In this document: piece after piece, positions 1-9,126 of the stretch
How the letters are laid out: each line of letters opens with the position of its first letter
Numbering within the stretch: the first letter of the stretch is position 1
From: an uncultured Bacteriovoracaceae bacterium
GTDB lineage: Bacteria; Bdellovibrionota; Bacteriovoracia; Bacteriovoracales; Bacteriovoracaceae
NCBI GenBank assembly: GCA_937923325.1
Contig: CAKZUQ010000001.1
Coordinates: 1 to 64,000, forward strand
Direction of reading: 5' to 3'
DNA length: 64,000 nt
Notes under the pieces: generated by a model
Databases searched by the model: none
Told to the model about the DNA's origin: nothing
Seen by the model: the letters and a program-made list of their open reading frames with translations, nothing else
Program-made: the position numbers and the translations under genes

Positions 1-767
1 GAGTGATTTCCCATTCTTACACAATGAGCGTGAACTATAACGACTTCTTCTTTTTCTAAGACGTGTTTTTTCGCTTCAATCATTGCATTCATCGAGTCAA
101 AAACATCCTTACCATCACAGTGAATAATTCTTAAATTTTTAAATCCTGAAAAGTTATCAGCTGCGAACTCATTAGCTGTTTGATCACGCTTTGGCACAGA
201 GATACCATATCCATTATCTTGAAAAACAAATACAACAGGAAGTTTTTCGTTAGTTGCTCCATTAATTGCTTCATAACAGTAACCTTCTGAAGTAGAGGAC
301 TCACCTTGAGATGAAATAGCAACACCTTTATGATTAAATCTTTTCATACCACGAGCAACTCCAGCTGCATGAAGAGTATGATTACCTGTACAACTAGAAA
401 CATTATGAATATTCCACTCTGGCTTTGCAAAGTGATTCGACATGTGACGACCACCACTGGCAAGGTCATCTGCTTTTGACAATCCATTAAGTATAATTTC
501 TGTTGGAGTTACTCCAGCAGAAAGCGCCGTTAGCATATCTCTATAGTAAGGAAACATATGATCTGTTTCTTTATCAAATACTTGTCCTATGGCCAATTGA
601 ATTGCATCATGCCCTGCATATGGCGCATGATATGACCAACCTAGTGCTTGTTTTAAATAGTTAGGAGCTCTTTCATCGAGCATTCTTCCTAGAACTAATA
701 AGTGATACCACTTTTTTAACTCTTCTTTTTTAGTTTTTTTAATGTCATGTAATTTAGCTACTTTCAT
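1..767 (-). CDS. 2-oxoacid dehydrogenase E1 component (branched-chain type), N-terminal part
   Basis: Thiamine-diphosphate-dependent E1 of a 2-oxoacid dehydrogenase complex. It decarboxylates a 2-oxoacid (probably branched-chain) and passes the acyl group to lipoyl-E2. About 255 residues are in the window and the gene runs off the left edge. The TPP region near residues 150-190 is clear: GESSTSEG, then about 25 residues on DNGYGIS. The usual GDG reads as a QGE variant, as in fused alpha/beta E1 enzymes of Bacteroidota type, so the full gene may be an alpha-beta fusion. The start ATG at 767 has AGGG about 9 nt upstream. A FliA-like promoter candidate lies about 120 nt upstream. The exact substrate cannot be told. 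Confidence 0.85.
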   Translation of the reverse strand, partial: MKVAKLHDIKKTKKEELKKWYHLLVLGRMLDERAPNYLKQALGWSYHAPYAGHDAIQLAIGQVFDKETDHMFPYYRDMLTALSAGVTPTEIILNGLSKADDLASGGRHMSNHFAKPEWNIHNVSSCTGNHTLHAAGVARGMKRFNHKGVAISSQGESSTSEGYCYEAINGATNEKLPVVFVFQDNGYGISVPKRDQTANEFAADNFSGFKNLRIIHCDGKDVFDSMNAMIEAKKHVLEKEEVVIVHAHCVRMGNH

Positions 768-894
768 TACAAGTACCCTTTTGTTATTGGTTTATTCTTA
801 ACTCTTTTCAAATATAAAACGAAAGCTCAAAATAGCAGAATCAATCTTTTTTGTAAAAACAGTTAATCAGTCTTTTTCTAAACATTTGTTAAAC

Positions 895-921
895 TTATCG
901 GTAATTTATGAATAAATTGTA
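895..921 (-). promoter_or_regulatory. Candidate FliA (sigma-28) type promoter for the E1 gene
   Basis: On the minus strand TACA (918-921), 15 nt, then ACCGATAA (895-902). This fits the sigma-28 consensus TAAA-N15-GCCGATAA with one mismatch in each box. Transcription would start near 887 and leave a leader of about 120 nt. It lies in the 241-bp divergent gap 768-1008, where nothing else stands out. Confidence 0.4.
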
Positions 922-1008
922 TGAAAATTCATGTTTTGCCAGTTGTTAAGTGACCTAGGGTCAGCTAATATGCAATTTAAGTGAACAACATTCAGCTAAG
1001 GAGAAATA

Positions 1009-1788
1009 ATGGAGAATTGGGCATTAATCACGGGTGCATCCAGTGGCTTTGGAGTGGATTATGCACACATCCTAGCTCAAAAAGGCCATTCAATCGTTCT
1101 TACAGCAAGAAGAATGGAACGACTTGAGAGTTTGAAGACTGAGATTGAGCAAAAGTATTCAGTAAAGGTTCACTGCATTGCTATTGACCTATCTACAGAG
1201 GACGGACCAATAGACCTATATAATAAGACAACAGCTTTAAATATTCAGATTAAAATTCTAATCAATAATGCTGGTTTTGGGTCTTTCGGTAAGTTTGACG
1301 AACAAGAAATGAAAGAATCTACAGACATGATTCAACTTAATATTACTGCTCTGACGCAGCTATGCCACCTATACACAAAAGATATGAAAAGCTTAGGCGA
1401 AGGATACATTCTACTCGTAGCTTCACTAGTTGGCTATATGCCAACTCCTTTGTACTCTGTTTATGCAGCAACAAAGGCTTATGTCATTAGCTTTGGAGAA
1501 GCCCTGGCCGCTGAATACTCACCTTTAAATATACAAGTTAGTACTTTATCTCCTAGTATGACTAAAACTGAGTTTATGGATGTCTCCGGCCAAAGTTTAA
1601 GTACATTTGAGAGAATGATGATGATGAACTCTTACCCTGTTGCAAAAAGAGCAATAAATTCATTATTTGCCAAAAGAACAAGCTCTTTGCCAAATATTTC
1701 ATCCTATATAATAAAAATATTACTTAATTTCATTCCATCAAAGATTATTGCTACGATTACATATAGAGTAATGAGGTCAAAGTGCTAA
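1009..1788 (+). CDS. Short-chain dehydrogenase/reductase (SDR), classical family
   Basis: A 259-residue NAD(P)-dependent oxidoreductase of the classical SDR family. The N-terminal dinucleotide motif TGASSGFG starts at residue 8, the structural NNAG motif is present, and the catalytic YxxxK reads YAATK after a conserved Ser. The basic residues after strand 2 (TARR) favour NADPH. AAGGAG lies about 6 nt before the ATG. The stop overlaps the GTG start of the TetR gene by 7 bases, so the two are translationally coupled and the regulator probably controls this pair. The substrate is unknown; the C-terminal hydrophobic stretch (about residues 225-250) suggests membrane association and a lipid-like substrate. 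Confidence 0.85.
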   Translation: MENWALITGASSGFGVDYAHILAQKGHSIVLTARRMERLESLKTEIEQKYSVKVHCIAIDLSTEDGPIDLYNKTTALNIQIKILINNAGFGSFGKFDEQEMKESTDMIQLNITALTQLCHLYTKDMKSLGEGYILLVASLVGYMPTPLYSVYAATKAYVISFGEALAAEYSPLNIQVSTLSPSMTKTEFMDVSGQSLSTFERMMMMNSYPVAKRAINSLFAKRTSSLPNISSYIIKILLNFIPSKIIATITYRVMRSKC

Positions 1789-2378
1789 AACAAAGAGCAA
1801 GATCAGTTGCAGATAAAGAGCATAGAAAGCTCATTATTCTTGAATCTGCGAGACAATTATATTTATTCGATACAGATAGTATTCCAACGATGAGTGAAAT
1901 CGCCATTGATAGTAGGATGACCAAGGGAAATATTTATAATTATTTTAAGAAAAAAGAGACAATTTATTTAGAAATTTTAATTCTTGAATATAAGAATTGG
2001 TTTTATAAGTTTGGAGAAATCCAAATTAATACAATTAATGATTTACTTCCAATGCTAAATACACTTGTTAAAAACAAGCTTTTAATAAATCTTCACATAA
2101 AACTTGAAGTATTTTTAAGGCCCAATTTAGAAAGAAATGAATTAGAAAGTTTTAATAACTTTATAAATTCTCATATAATAATTCTTTCAGACCTTCTATC
2201 AAAAAACATTAGAATACCTGCTGAAAAAATTCAACAGTCTTTATACCTGACCTTGATCACACTATGTGGAATGAGTTTCTCATTTGCTAAGAATAATGAA
2301 AAACTAGATTCACCAGAAGATGTAATAGAGAGAATCTGGACTGATCAGTTAACTTCTAACAGATACACTCTTAGATAA
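1782..2378 (+). CDS. TetR/AcrR family transcriptional regulator
   Basis: A 198-residue TetR-type repressor. Residues 17-60 form the N-terminal helix-turn-helix, with the typical MSEIAIDSRMTKGNIYNYFKKKE pattern broken over helices 2-3. The C-terminal ligand domain is not recognisable by family. Translation starts at GTG 1782, preceded by GAGG at 1773-1776, inside the end of the SDR gene. It probably represses the SDR-TetR operon in response to that enzyme's substrate class; this is inferred from position only. Its 3' end overlaps the convergent FHA gene by 34 bp, an unusually long tail-to-tail overlap. Confidence 0.8.
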   Translation: MLKQRARSVADKEHRKLIILESARQLYLFDTDSIPTMSEIAIDSRMTKGNIYNYFKKKETIYLEILILEYKNWFYKFGEIQINTINDLLPMLNTLVKNKLLINLHIKLEVFLRPNLERNELESFNNFINSHIIILSDLLSKNIRIPAEKIQQSLYLTLITLCGMSFSFAKNNEKLDSPEDVIERIWTDQLTSNRYTLR

Positions 2379-3439
2379 TTTTCAAAGAAATCTGGATTTC
2401 GTTTTTTTAAAATACCATTCATTGCGATATGATGTTTTACTTCAGTGTGATTTAAAGTATCAGACAAATCAATCATATAAGTTTTCAAAGTCTCATGGAC
2501 TATATCTGATGTATCAATAACATGAACAACGATTTTATTAATCCCCTTAAATTCTTTAATTTCTTTTAAGAATGAAGGTTTTAAAAAATAATGACTAACG
2601 ATTACTTCAAACAGAATCTCTTTTGGAATGTTTTTTAAAGCTGGATAAACATCGTCGTTAAAGTGATCATCTGTTCGTTTATTAAAGTCTAAAAAGGCAT
2701 AAGCAGTATTATTACGAACTAAAAAGCCTTCATCTTTTCCATAGTTTAATAATAACTGGCAAAGTTCGCCTTCAGTCTTTGTACGACAACGGGTTTCATC
2801 AATAAGCTTTTTTACTTGATCCGTTTCAAGAACCTTTCTAAGCTTAACAACTCTTTTGTCAATAAGAGATCTAGTTCTTCTAATTTTTTTCCATTTTTGA
2901 ATTTTTCGCTTCTTTTGAAGTTTTTCATAATTTGTTAGTTGGCTTTCATTTTTAGGTTCATCTAATTGTTTATAGTATATATATCCTCCGACCAAGAAAA
3001 GAACGAAGATAAAAGGAATTAAACCTTTAAGGGCTTCAAGATGCTCAGAAGCTCCTTCTTGCCTTTGTTTTCTTTTACCAATACTAGACTTTGCGCTGAC
3101 ACGTTCCAATGACCTTTTCTTTTTAAAGTCATAACCTACATCTTCTTTAAGTTTCTCTATACTTATGTAGACACCACCAGGCAATTCAATAGTATCAGTT
3201 GAAAGAATTTTAAAAGGCTTACCTTTGAAAATATTTTTATTATTTAAAAAACACCAATTTGTTGTTAGATTTTCTAGATAAACTCCGTCGTCTTTATTCA
3301 AAATCTTTATATGGGCACGTGAAATATGATCATTTTTCACAACAAAGTCTGATTGACTCCCACGACCAATAACAACCATTTTTTTGGAAGTTTTTGTATC
3401 GAAATGAATATTCCCCTGCTCTACTATCTTTATTTTCAT
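2345..3439 (-). CDS. FHA-domain membrane protein
   Basis: 364 residues. An N-terminal FHA domain (about 20-95) shows the phosphothreonine-binding pattern: IGRGSQSDFVV, SRAHIKI and NLTTNWCFLNN. One transmembrane helix follows near 138-158, flanked by a very basic linker. The C-terminal 200 residues hold a Cys pair (CRTKTEGELC) and match no domain I know; they probably lie outside the inner membrane. It is the last gene of the prepilin/cytochrome operon, 12 bp after the cytochrome gene. FHA proteins often organise secretion or pilus machines through phospho-Thr recognition, so a signalling role for this surface structure is plausible. No kinase is nearby. Confidence 0.75.
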   Translation of the reverse strand: MKIKIVEQGNIHFDTKTSKKMVVIGRGSQSDFVVKNDHISRAHIKILNKDDGVYLENLTTNWCFLNNKNIFKGKPFKILSTDTIELPGGVYISIEKLKEDVGYDFKKKRSLERVSAKSSIGKRKQRQEGASEHLEALKGLIPFIFVLFLVGGYIYYKQLDEPKNESQLTNYEKLQKKRKIQKWKKIRRTRSLIDKRVVKLRKVLETDQVKKLIDETRCRTKTEGELCQLLLNYGKDEGFLVRNNTAYAFLDFNKRTDDHFNDDVYPALKNIPKEILFEVIVSHYFLKPSFLKEIKEFKGINKIVVHVIDTSDIVHETLKTYMIDLSDTLNHTEVKHHIAMNGILKKRNPDFFENYLRVYLLEVN

Positions 3440-3451
3440 AACAACTTTTTA

Positions 3452-5194
3452 TTATTTCATATTTGGAACTTTATCATATTGTGTACCATCATCTCTTGTT
3501 ATTGTCGGTAATAAACCACTTGGTACTCTTTTTGGGTGAGTCACATCATTGTTTAAATCACCTATAACTGTTGAGTTTGGATCACTTAATCCCTCTTTAA
3601 CAAACTCAAACAACGCATCAATCTCAGTATCATTAAAGCTTACAGGAGCTCCTTCGAAACCAAAGTCTTGTTGGTGAAAAGGAATGAGAGGATCTCGTTG
3701 AAAAAGCCTATCAAAAAAGATTTTTGGATAATTATTTATGCCCCAAACCTTAGTATTTACTGGACCTCTTAAGTGATATTTTATCGTATTTTTTAAAGCA
3801 ATACTTGCTTGTTCCTCTACAGAAGTAAACTTGTAGGACTCACCAAACTCTGTTCCATGGTGGAAGTATGGATATGTTGCTTTAACATTTCTTAGAGTTG
3901 GAATTCGAAACTTAAAACAAGCTTCGTCTGTAAACTCAGAGTTCGCCCTTCCTATGTCTGGAGCATAGTTTCCATCAGCTGACATACTGATATTCTTTAT
4001 ATGACATTTTGGAGGGGTTCCAGTTGAAAGCCGTGGCCTGTGAAAAAAGCCACCTTGAAATTGTTCTTGAAACTTAGGTTTTGCTAAATCACTATCGGCA
4101 TCACTTTTTACACCTAAAGAGTAATATTCCTCTTTATCAAAACTTGGAGGAGCATGACATTTAACACAACCAGCTCCGGTGTACTGTTTTTTATTAAACT
4201 CAAATTTTTCTCCATACTTTGTTACAAACATTGAAAAGCCAAGAAGTTCTTTTTTACTAAAAACATTTTCACCTTCAACAAACTTATCATACTTTGTGTT
4301 TTTACTTACATGTGTTGTAATAAACATAGCTAAAGCTGATGCGACAAATCGATCATCAATCTGTGTGATGCCATAGACATCTTTAAAAAGTTCACGATAC
4401 TTTGGAATAGCATTAAGCTTTGACATGGCCAGGGCTAAGCATTCATTTCGATTAGGAACAGAAATAGATCCATTTTTTCTAAACTTTGGAATCCCTTCAA
4501 CGGTAACAACTTTACCACCTAGGACGTTTTTACTCTTTCCTGAATAAGGATCTGAAAAAACCGATTGGTATATTTTAATTGGTTTTTTAAAAATTTCACC
4601 ACCAGGTTTGAATATATTTTCTTCATTTTGACTTAGTGGATTTTGACCACATAACTCCTCAGGAGTATGAATAGGCAACAGTACTTGAAATAAAAGATCC
4701 CCAAAGCGTCCATCCCACAGAAGTCCTGAGTCAGTTGTTTTATTAACTCTATAACCAACATTAACTGTACTTAGAGAGTTTCTAAACATCTTTCTCTTGG
4801 CTTTATGTCCATATCCATCTGTTCCAAAGTGTCTATTAATAGACGTAACTCCTTCACCGAATACTTCACTTACATTATTCCCATTAGGACCACCAACCCC
4901 CATAGATCCAACGCCAATTCTATTCCCATCAGCAAATCCATGATTTGTTAAGTGGCAAGTAGCACAACTGGTATCGTTATTTCTAGACAAAATAGGATCA
5001 TTAAACAATAACCGACCTAAATCTGCTTCAGCTTTTGATGGATTCTTAGAGAAAATATTCACATAATCAATACTTGGCATTTTTTTTAAGTATTGCTTAT
5101 GTTTTACCCTAATAGTGTTAGAGAGTTCTTCAACCTCTACATTATTCTTACATCCAACAATTAAAATAAAACAAAACAAGACAAGGTGCTTCAT
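3452..5194 (-). CDS. Di-haem cytochrome c peroxidase / MauG-family lipoprotein
   Basis: A 580-residue lipoprotein (lipobox ending at Cys15). Two haem c motifs are present, CATCH at 77-81 and CVKCH at 343-347, the arrangement of bacterial cytochrome c peroxidases and MauG. Family members are usually 330-400 residues, so this one carries long insertions, including a Gly-rich loop near 95-115. Expected role: reduction of peroxide, or oxidation of a protein partner, in the periplasm. The ATG directly abuts the stop of the upstream prepilin gene, and the FHA gene follows 12 bp later. That placement makes a role in maturing or protecting the pilus-like structure worth testing. Whether it acts as peroxidase or MauG-like enzyme cannot be decided from sequence. 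Confidence 0.85.
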   Translation of the reverse strand: MKHLVLFCFILIVGCKNNVEVEELSNTIRVKHKQYLKKMPSIDYVNIFSKNPSKAEADLGRLLFNDPILSRNNDTSCATCHLTNHGFADGNRIGVGSMGVGGPNGNNVSEVFGEGVTSINRHFGTDGYGHKAKRKMFRNSLSTVNVGYRVNKTTDSGLLWDGRFGDLLFQVLLPIHTPEELCGQNPLSQNEENIFKPGGEIFKKPIKIYQSVFSDPYSGKSKNVLGGKVVTVEGIPKFRKNGSISVPNRNECLALAMSKLNAIPKYRELFKDVYGITQIDDRFVASALAMFITTHVSKNTKYDKFVEGENVFSKKELLGFSMFVTKYGEKFEFNKKQYTGAGCVKCHAPPSFDKEEYYSLGVKSDADSDLAKPKFQEQFQGGFFHRPRLSTGTPPKCHIKNISMSADGNYAPDIGRANSEFTDEACFKFRIPTLRNVKATYPYFHHGTEFGESYKFTSVEEQASIALKNTIKYHLRGPVNTKVWGINNYPKIFFDRLFQRDPLIPFHQQDFGFEGAPVSFNDTEIDALFEFVKEGLSDPNSTVIGDLNNDVTHPKRVPSGLLPTITRDDGTQYDKVPNMK

Positions 5195-6106
5195 TTATTG
5201 ACCTATATCACCAAAGTCATTGATTCCAGAGCCAACACTATCGTTAAAGCCCTTACTTGTTCTTTTCAAATTGTGATAAACACGTTTTTTACAACCAGAT
5301 AAGTTTGTATCATTTTTGGTTTTTCTAGCGATACACTCATTCCAGACAGTATAGCTTTTTGCTATCAAGCTACTATCACCTTCTCTATAAATAAAAAAAC
5401 CTTGAGAATTGATATACCTTTGCTCACCTTTAGCTGGGAAGAACTTTGTACTTTTAAGATTCCAAGATTCATCATAAATATACATCGCCGTCTTAACAAC
5501 ATAGTCAGTGTTCTCACTCATTGCATTCTTTAAAGGGTCTGAACACATTGGCTGAGACTTTGGACAACAAAATACACCTACAAATCCTCCATTGGCCCTT
5601 AAAACAGGAAATAGACTATCATCATCTTTTAAATCATCAAGAGCCGGTTCATTGTTGTAGTCACTTACCTCTGTACAATATGAGATATAAACTCTTCTAA
5701 TAACACCACTATGGGTCTTTTTACTATTTGTTATAAATGAGTAGGCTGTGAACTCATTATGAGGCATAAACTTATTAATTTGATCAGCAGTTTTAGTAGA
5801 TGAATGATCAGGGTCCCTAACCATAGAGACACCACTTCTTCTGAATAGTAAGTCCTCAGCAAAATCTGAAACATCTAGACCTTGAATATTTTTATCTAAT
5901 AACTTTAACTGGCTTTGATTAACCAAGGCCAGTGAAGATTTTAAAGATGACTCCATTTTATATTTTGTTATAAAGTCCATTAGTGACATTGCCCCTTGTG
6001 ATATCAAACCTAGGATGGCAATTGAAATAATAACCTCTATTAATGAAAATCCTTTTTCATTTTTAATCATTCTCAATAACCTTTTATTCATTGTGTACTT
6101 TAACAT
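5195..6106 (-). CDS. Prepilin-type N-terminal cleavage/methylation protein (PilV/PilW-like minor pilin)
   Basis: 303 residues from the preferred ATG at 6106, which has AGGAAG 5 nt upstream; the in-frame ATG at 6136 would overlap the previous gene by 53 bp and lacks a site. The N-terminus has a basic leader ending NEKG then FSLIEVIISIAILG, a canonical class III prepilin signal with Glu5 and a hydrophobic helix. The rest is a secreted Cys-containing domain (C154, C190-191, C197 region, C267, C277) of unknown fold. It is exported and cleaved by a PilD-type peptidase that is not in the window. The start overlaps the stop of the giant prepilin gene by 23 bp, so it belongs to the same operon. Confidence 0.85.
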   Translation of the reverse strand: MLKYTMNKRLLRMIKNEKGFSLIEVIISIAILGLISQGAMSLMDFITKYKMESSLKSSLALVNQSQLKLLDKNIQGLDVSDFAEDLLFRRSGVSMVRDPDHSSTKTADQINKFMPHNEFTAYSFITNSKKTHSGVIRRVYISYCTEVSDYNNEPALDDLKDDDSLFPVLRANGGFVGVFCCPKSQPMCSDPLKNAMSENTDYVVKTAMYIYDESWNLKSTKFFPAKGEQRYINSQGFFIYREGDSSLIAKSYTVWNECIARKTKNDTNLSGCKKRVYHNLKRTSKGFNDSVGSGINDFGDIGQ

Positions 6107-9092
6107 TACCACTTCCTGTATTTTCGAAACTGACAATTAAAGAAAGTTTTAAAATTCTATTATTTCTATCAATTAACTTCGCTAGATCTGCTTTAGCTAT
6201 AGACTTGTTGTTTCCTGAACATGTTGATTGAATAACAACCTCACCTTTATCCTTATTTATACATAAATCTAAAGAAGCTGTTTCAGCATCATCAATAAAC
6301 TCTCCATCACTGTTAACTTTTGAAGTTAAAGTTCCTGAGAATATTTTTTCCCAGTCGCTATTAAGCCTTGGAGTTAAGTCATTATTTAGAGCTACCCAAG
6401 CAGGTAAGAAATTTTTAGAGTTTGGAAATGGCCTATATTCACCAGAAGCATTTACTAACTGATAGGCTTTCTCCCAACCACCTGTTGTTGTTGGAGGATA
6501 AAAAACACCACTTTCGTCTTTACACTTGCTATATCCATCTTCAAACTTTTTAGATTTTTCTTTAGATAAGAATACTGCATAAGGATAAGTTGTACTTCTA
6601 CACAAAAAAGAAAGTTCTTTATCATCTATTGAAGGGTTCTCATCATTAACAAATGTTACTCCCTTATATCGTAGGTGATTGTATAAAACAGCTGCCTTTG
6701 ATGCTGAGTCAGATCTCGTTGGTAATTCGACAGTAATATTTTTAGGAACGAGTTGCCCATTACCATCAAAATGTAAGGCCCAAGTATCAGAAGAAGTATC
6801 TAACATCTCTGGAGCGGGCGCATAAACAAAACCTAAATTATCTGTTTTAAGCCCTACCCAAAAAGACCTTCTTTTTAAGTCATTTTTTGTTCCAACTTTC
6901 TCGGCAAACTTCCTCATCGCAACTTCTTGATTTGTGCCTATCGGAGCAAAGTAACTACCTCTTTTAGCTAGGTTATTAAAAATGATATCAGACCCAGTCG
7001 CTAAGGCCAAAAAGTCTATCGCATTTTTGTTACCACCCTCAGATAGATCAAAGTTTTGCTGTAAAAAGTTTTCTCTAATAGATTCGAGATCGATAATTTC
7101 TTTTGCTGTATTAAAACAAACCTTTGAACCTTCAGCATGGGTTCCAGAGATTGCTAACTCTCCTGATTTTGTAGGATTTTTAGCAACAAGATGTTTACCA
7201 AAGTTGAAGCATACATATTCTTTTTTAGCAGAACAGTCTTCAGCTTTATAAGAAAAGCCACTGTTATCCCCAGAATTCATTCTAATTGAAACACATTTAT
7301 TGGCATTAGAAGCCCCAAGACTTGGTGTTTCTACATGAGCATTTACAACCTGTGTTTCATGAATTACACACTCAGGAGTACCTGAATCCAATGGTTCAGT
7401 TGGCATTTGGTTCATTGGCCCAAAAGTCGCTAATCCAACTCTGTCACAACTTTTCATATAACAACTTGTACAGGCGACAGGAGACCCATCTCTAACTCTT
7501 GTTCTTTCAACTCCATCAGGAATATCATACCTATTTATTCTGTACTCTATACTTGTTATATATCTATTTTGATCAGCCGTGTTATAGTTCGTATCTGCAG
7601 TACAAATCTGTCGACATGCATTAGAAGAGTATTTTTTACTATCATTAGAACTCTTATCAACTACTACAAAGTTTAATTGCTTACTATTTCGCATCATAAA
7701 CTCAACTCTTTTTCCCTTGGGAATACCATTAGAAGCATAAGGTATTTCAATCTTTTTCCAAGCGTCTGGATCTGAAAGAAACTCAGAAGCATTAAAGTTT
7801 ACAAAAGGAGCTTGATAATATCTTGGGTTAAAGAACTCTCCATTACTTTTCTCAGAATTTGTTTTTTCACTATTTTTAGTAATCGGCTTGAAGAGTATAT
7901 TATTTGCATAAAACTCAACATAGAAGTTATTACTTTCCATATCTAGTTTCTCTCTTGTTGTATTATTAACAAATGAGAGTGTTGGAGAAATACTTAAAGC
8001 AGCAGCTGTTTGGGAAACATCATTCGGTGAGTTATATACAGCATTAACTTTATGGTCCATATATTGGTAAACTCTATTATTATCATCATTCTTTTGCGGA
8101 CAAACAAATTTTCTTTCATTACAAGATGAAAAGACTGACTTTGTTACATTAGAAGTAATAAAATTATTTCCTGAGTCTGAATCAACTCTTACTTCACCTG
8201 CTTGAACTTGAGAGTTTATTTCATAAAAATCAACAGGAGCTTTTACATCAGATGTTTTTAAATCTCTAGAAAATCCACTTGCACCATAAATATAAGAGTT
8301 GTCTTTATCTCCAAAGCCAGTACCAGCTAATGCCACAATTTTCTTATCTTTAGTACTAGTGATATAGTCACACTCACTAACATCTCCACTCCATACAAAC
8401 CCTCTAATTGATCTTGTTCTTCTGCTTAAATCAGAATCTTGGCTCGCTTTTCTTGAAACATAGTTAGTTTTTATTTCATATTGAAATCCAACAGACTTTG
8501 CATCTAAACTTTGAGCTTTACTTATATCGATAAAGCTATATGTTTGCTCTGCAACAGGGTTCATAACGACTGGTCGTACGATAACCATAAAGTAAGGACT
8601 TAATGACTCCATTACAGACTTAGAAATATCTGTAAAATTAACTTTGCTGTAATCAACAGAAAAACATCTTTTATATCCATCTGTTTTATTTAAATCTTTA
8701 CACTTTGTAAGATTTTCTTCCTCATTAAACCCTTCAATATACTTTTCCCATCTAACTGATGAAAAAATATTACTAGTGACTTTAGGTAAATCAATATTAA
8801 TATTTGAAACAACTCCGTCTAAATTTGTAGGTGTTACTAACGAACAAATCCCTTGTGTTCTTAAACTTCCAGTTCCTTTTGTTTCTGTGAATACTTTCTT
8901 TACATTTTGAGACAATAACGTATTTAAGAAGACAATATCTTCTGCTCGCTCAACAGTATCCTTTTTCGAGTTCATTGAATTTATAGTCGTAAAAATTGCT
9001 GTGGAAGCTAGTCCAAAACTCACCATTACGACAAGGACTTCAATTAAATTCAAACCTTTTTCATTTAGAATTTTATTAAGTACATTTTTCAT
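6084..9092 (-). CDS. Giant prepilin-type protein with C-type-lectin-like regions
   Basis: 1002 residues from ATG 9092 (AAGG 8 nt upstream). An in-frame start at 9197 would run back into the upstream gene and add a useless N-terminus. The leader ends NEKG (Gly13), followed by LNLIEVLVVMVSFG with Glu5, a prepilin signal. The long ectodomain has about 20 Cys. Around residues 740-835 a WVGL motif is followed by FLCR, and a second partial copy around 838-950 reads AWVAL; both recall C-type-lectin-like domains. Minor pilins are normally 150-300 residues, so this is very large. Likely a pilus-tip or pseudopilus-tip adhesin; the lectin assignment is an inference. Confidence 0.75.
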   Translation of the reverse strand: MKNVLNKILNEKGLNLIEVLVVMVSFGLASTAIFTTINSMNSKKDTVERAEDIVFLNTLLSQNVKKVFTETKGTGSLRTQGICSLVTPTNLDGVVSNINIDLPKVTSNIFSSVRWEKYIEGFNEEENLTKCKDLNKTDGYKRCFSVDYSKVNFTDISKSVMESLSPYFMVIVRPVVMNPVAEQTYSFIDISKAQSLDAKSVGFQYEIKTNYVSRKASQDSDLSRRTRSIRGFVWSGDVSECDYITSTKDKKIVALAGTGFGDKDNSYIYGASGFSRDLKTSDVKAPVDFYEINSQVQAGEVRVDSDSGNNFITSNVTKSVFSSCNERKFVCPQKNDDNNRVYQYMDHKVNAVYNSPNDVSQTAAALSISPTLSFVNNTTREKLDMESNNFYVEFYANNILFKPITKNSEKTNSEKSNGEFFNPRYYQAPFVNFNASEFLSDPDAWKKIEIPYASNGIPKGKRVEFMMRNSKQLNFVVVDKSSNDSKKYSSNACRQICTADTNYNTADQNRYITSIEYRINRYDIPDGVERTRVRDGSPVACTSCYMKSCDRVGLATFGPMNQMPTEPLDSGTPECVIHETQVVNAHVETPSLGASNANKCVSIRMNSGDNSGFSYKAEDCSAKKEYVCFNFGKHLVAKNPTKSGELAISGTHAEGSKVCFNTAKEIIDLESIRENFLQQNFDLSEGGNKNAIDFLALATGSDIIFNNLAKRGSYFAPIGTNQEVAMRKFAEKVGTKNDLKRRSFWVGLKTDNLGFVYAPAPEMLDTSSDTWALHFDGNGQLVPKNITVELPTRSDSASKAAVLYNHLRYKGVTFVNDENPSIDDKELSFLCRSTTYPYAVFLSKEKSKKFEDGYSKCKDESGVFYPPTTTGGWEKAYQLVNASGEYRPFPNSKNFLPAWVALNNDLTPRLNSDWEKIFSGTLTSKVNSDGEFIDDAETASLDLCINKDKGEVVIQSTCSGNNKSIAKADLAKLIDRNNRILKLSLIVSFENTGSGNVKVHNE

Positions 9093-9126
9093 ATTAATAA
9101 CCTTATTTAAAATTTTGTTAATTTTT

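Noticed and set aside
131..325. Minus-strand ORF of 64 aa
   Set aside because: It overlaps the E1 gene in another frame; the E1 frame has clear TPP motifs.
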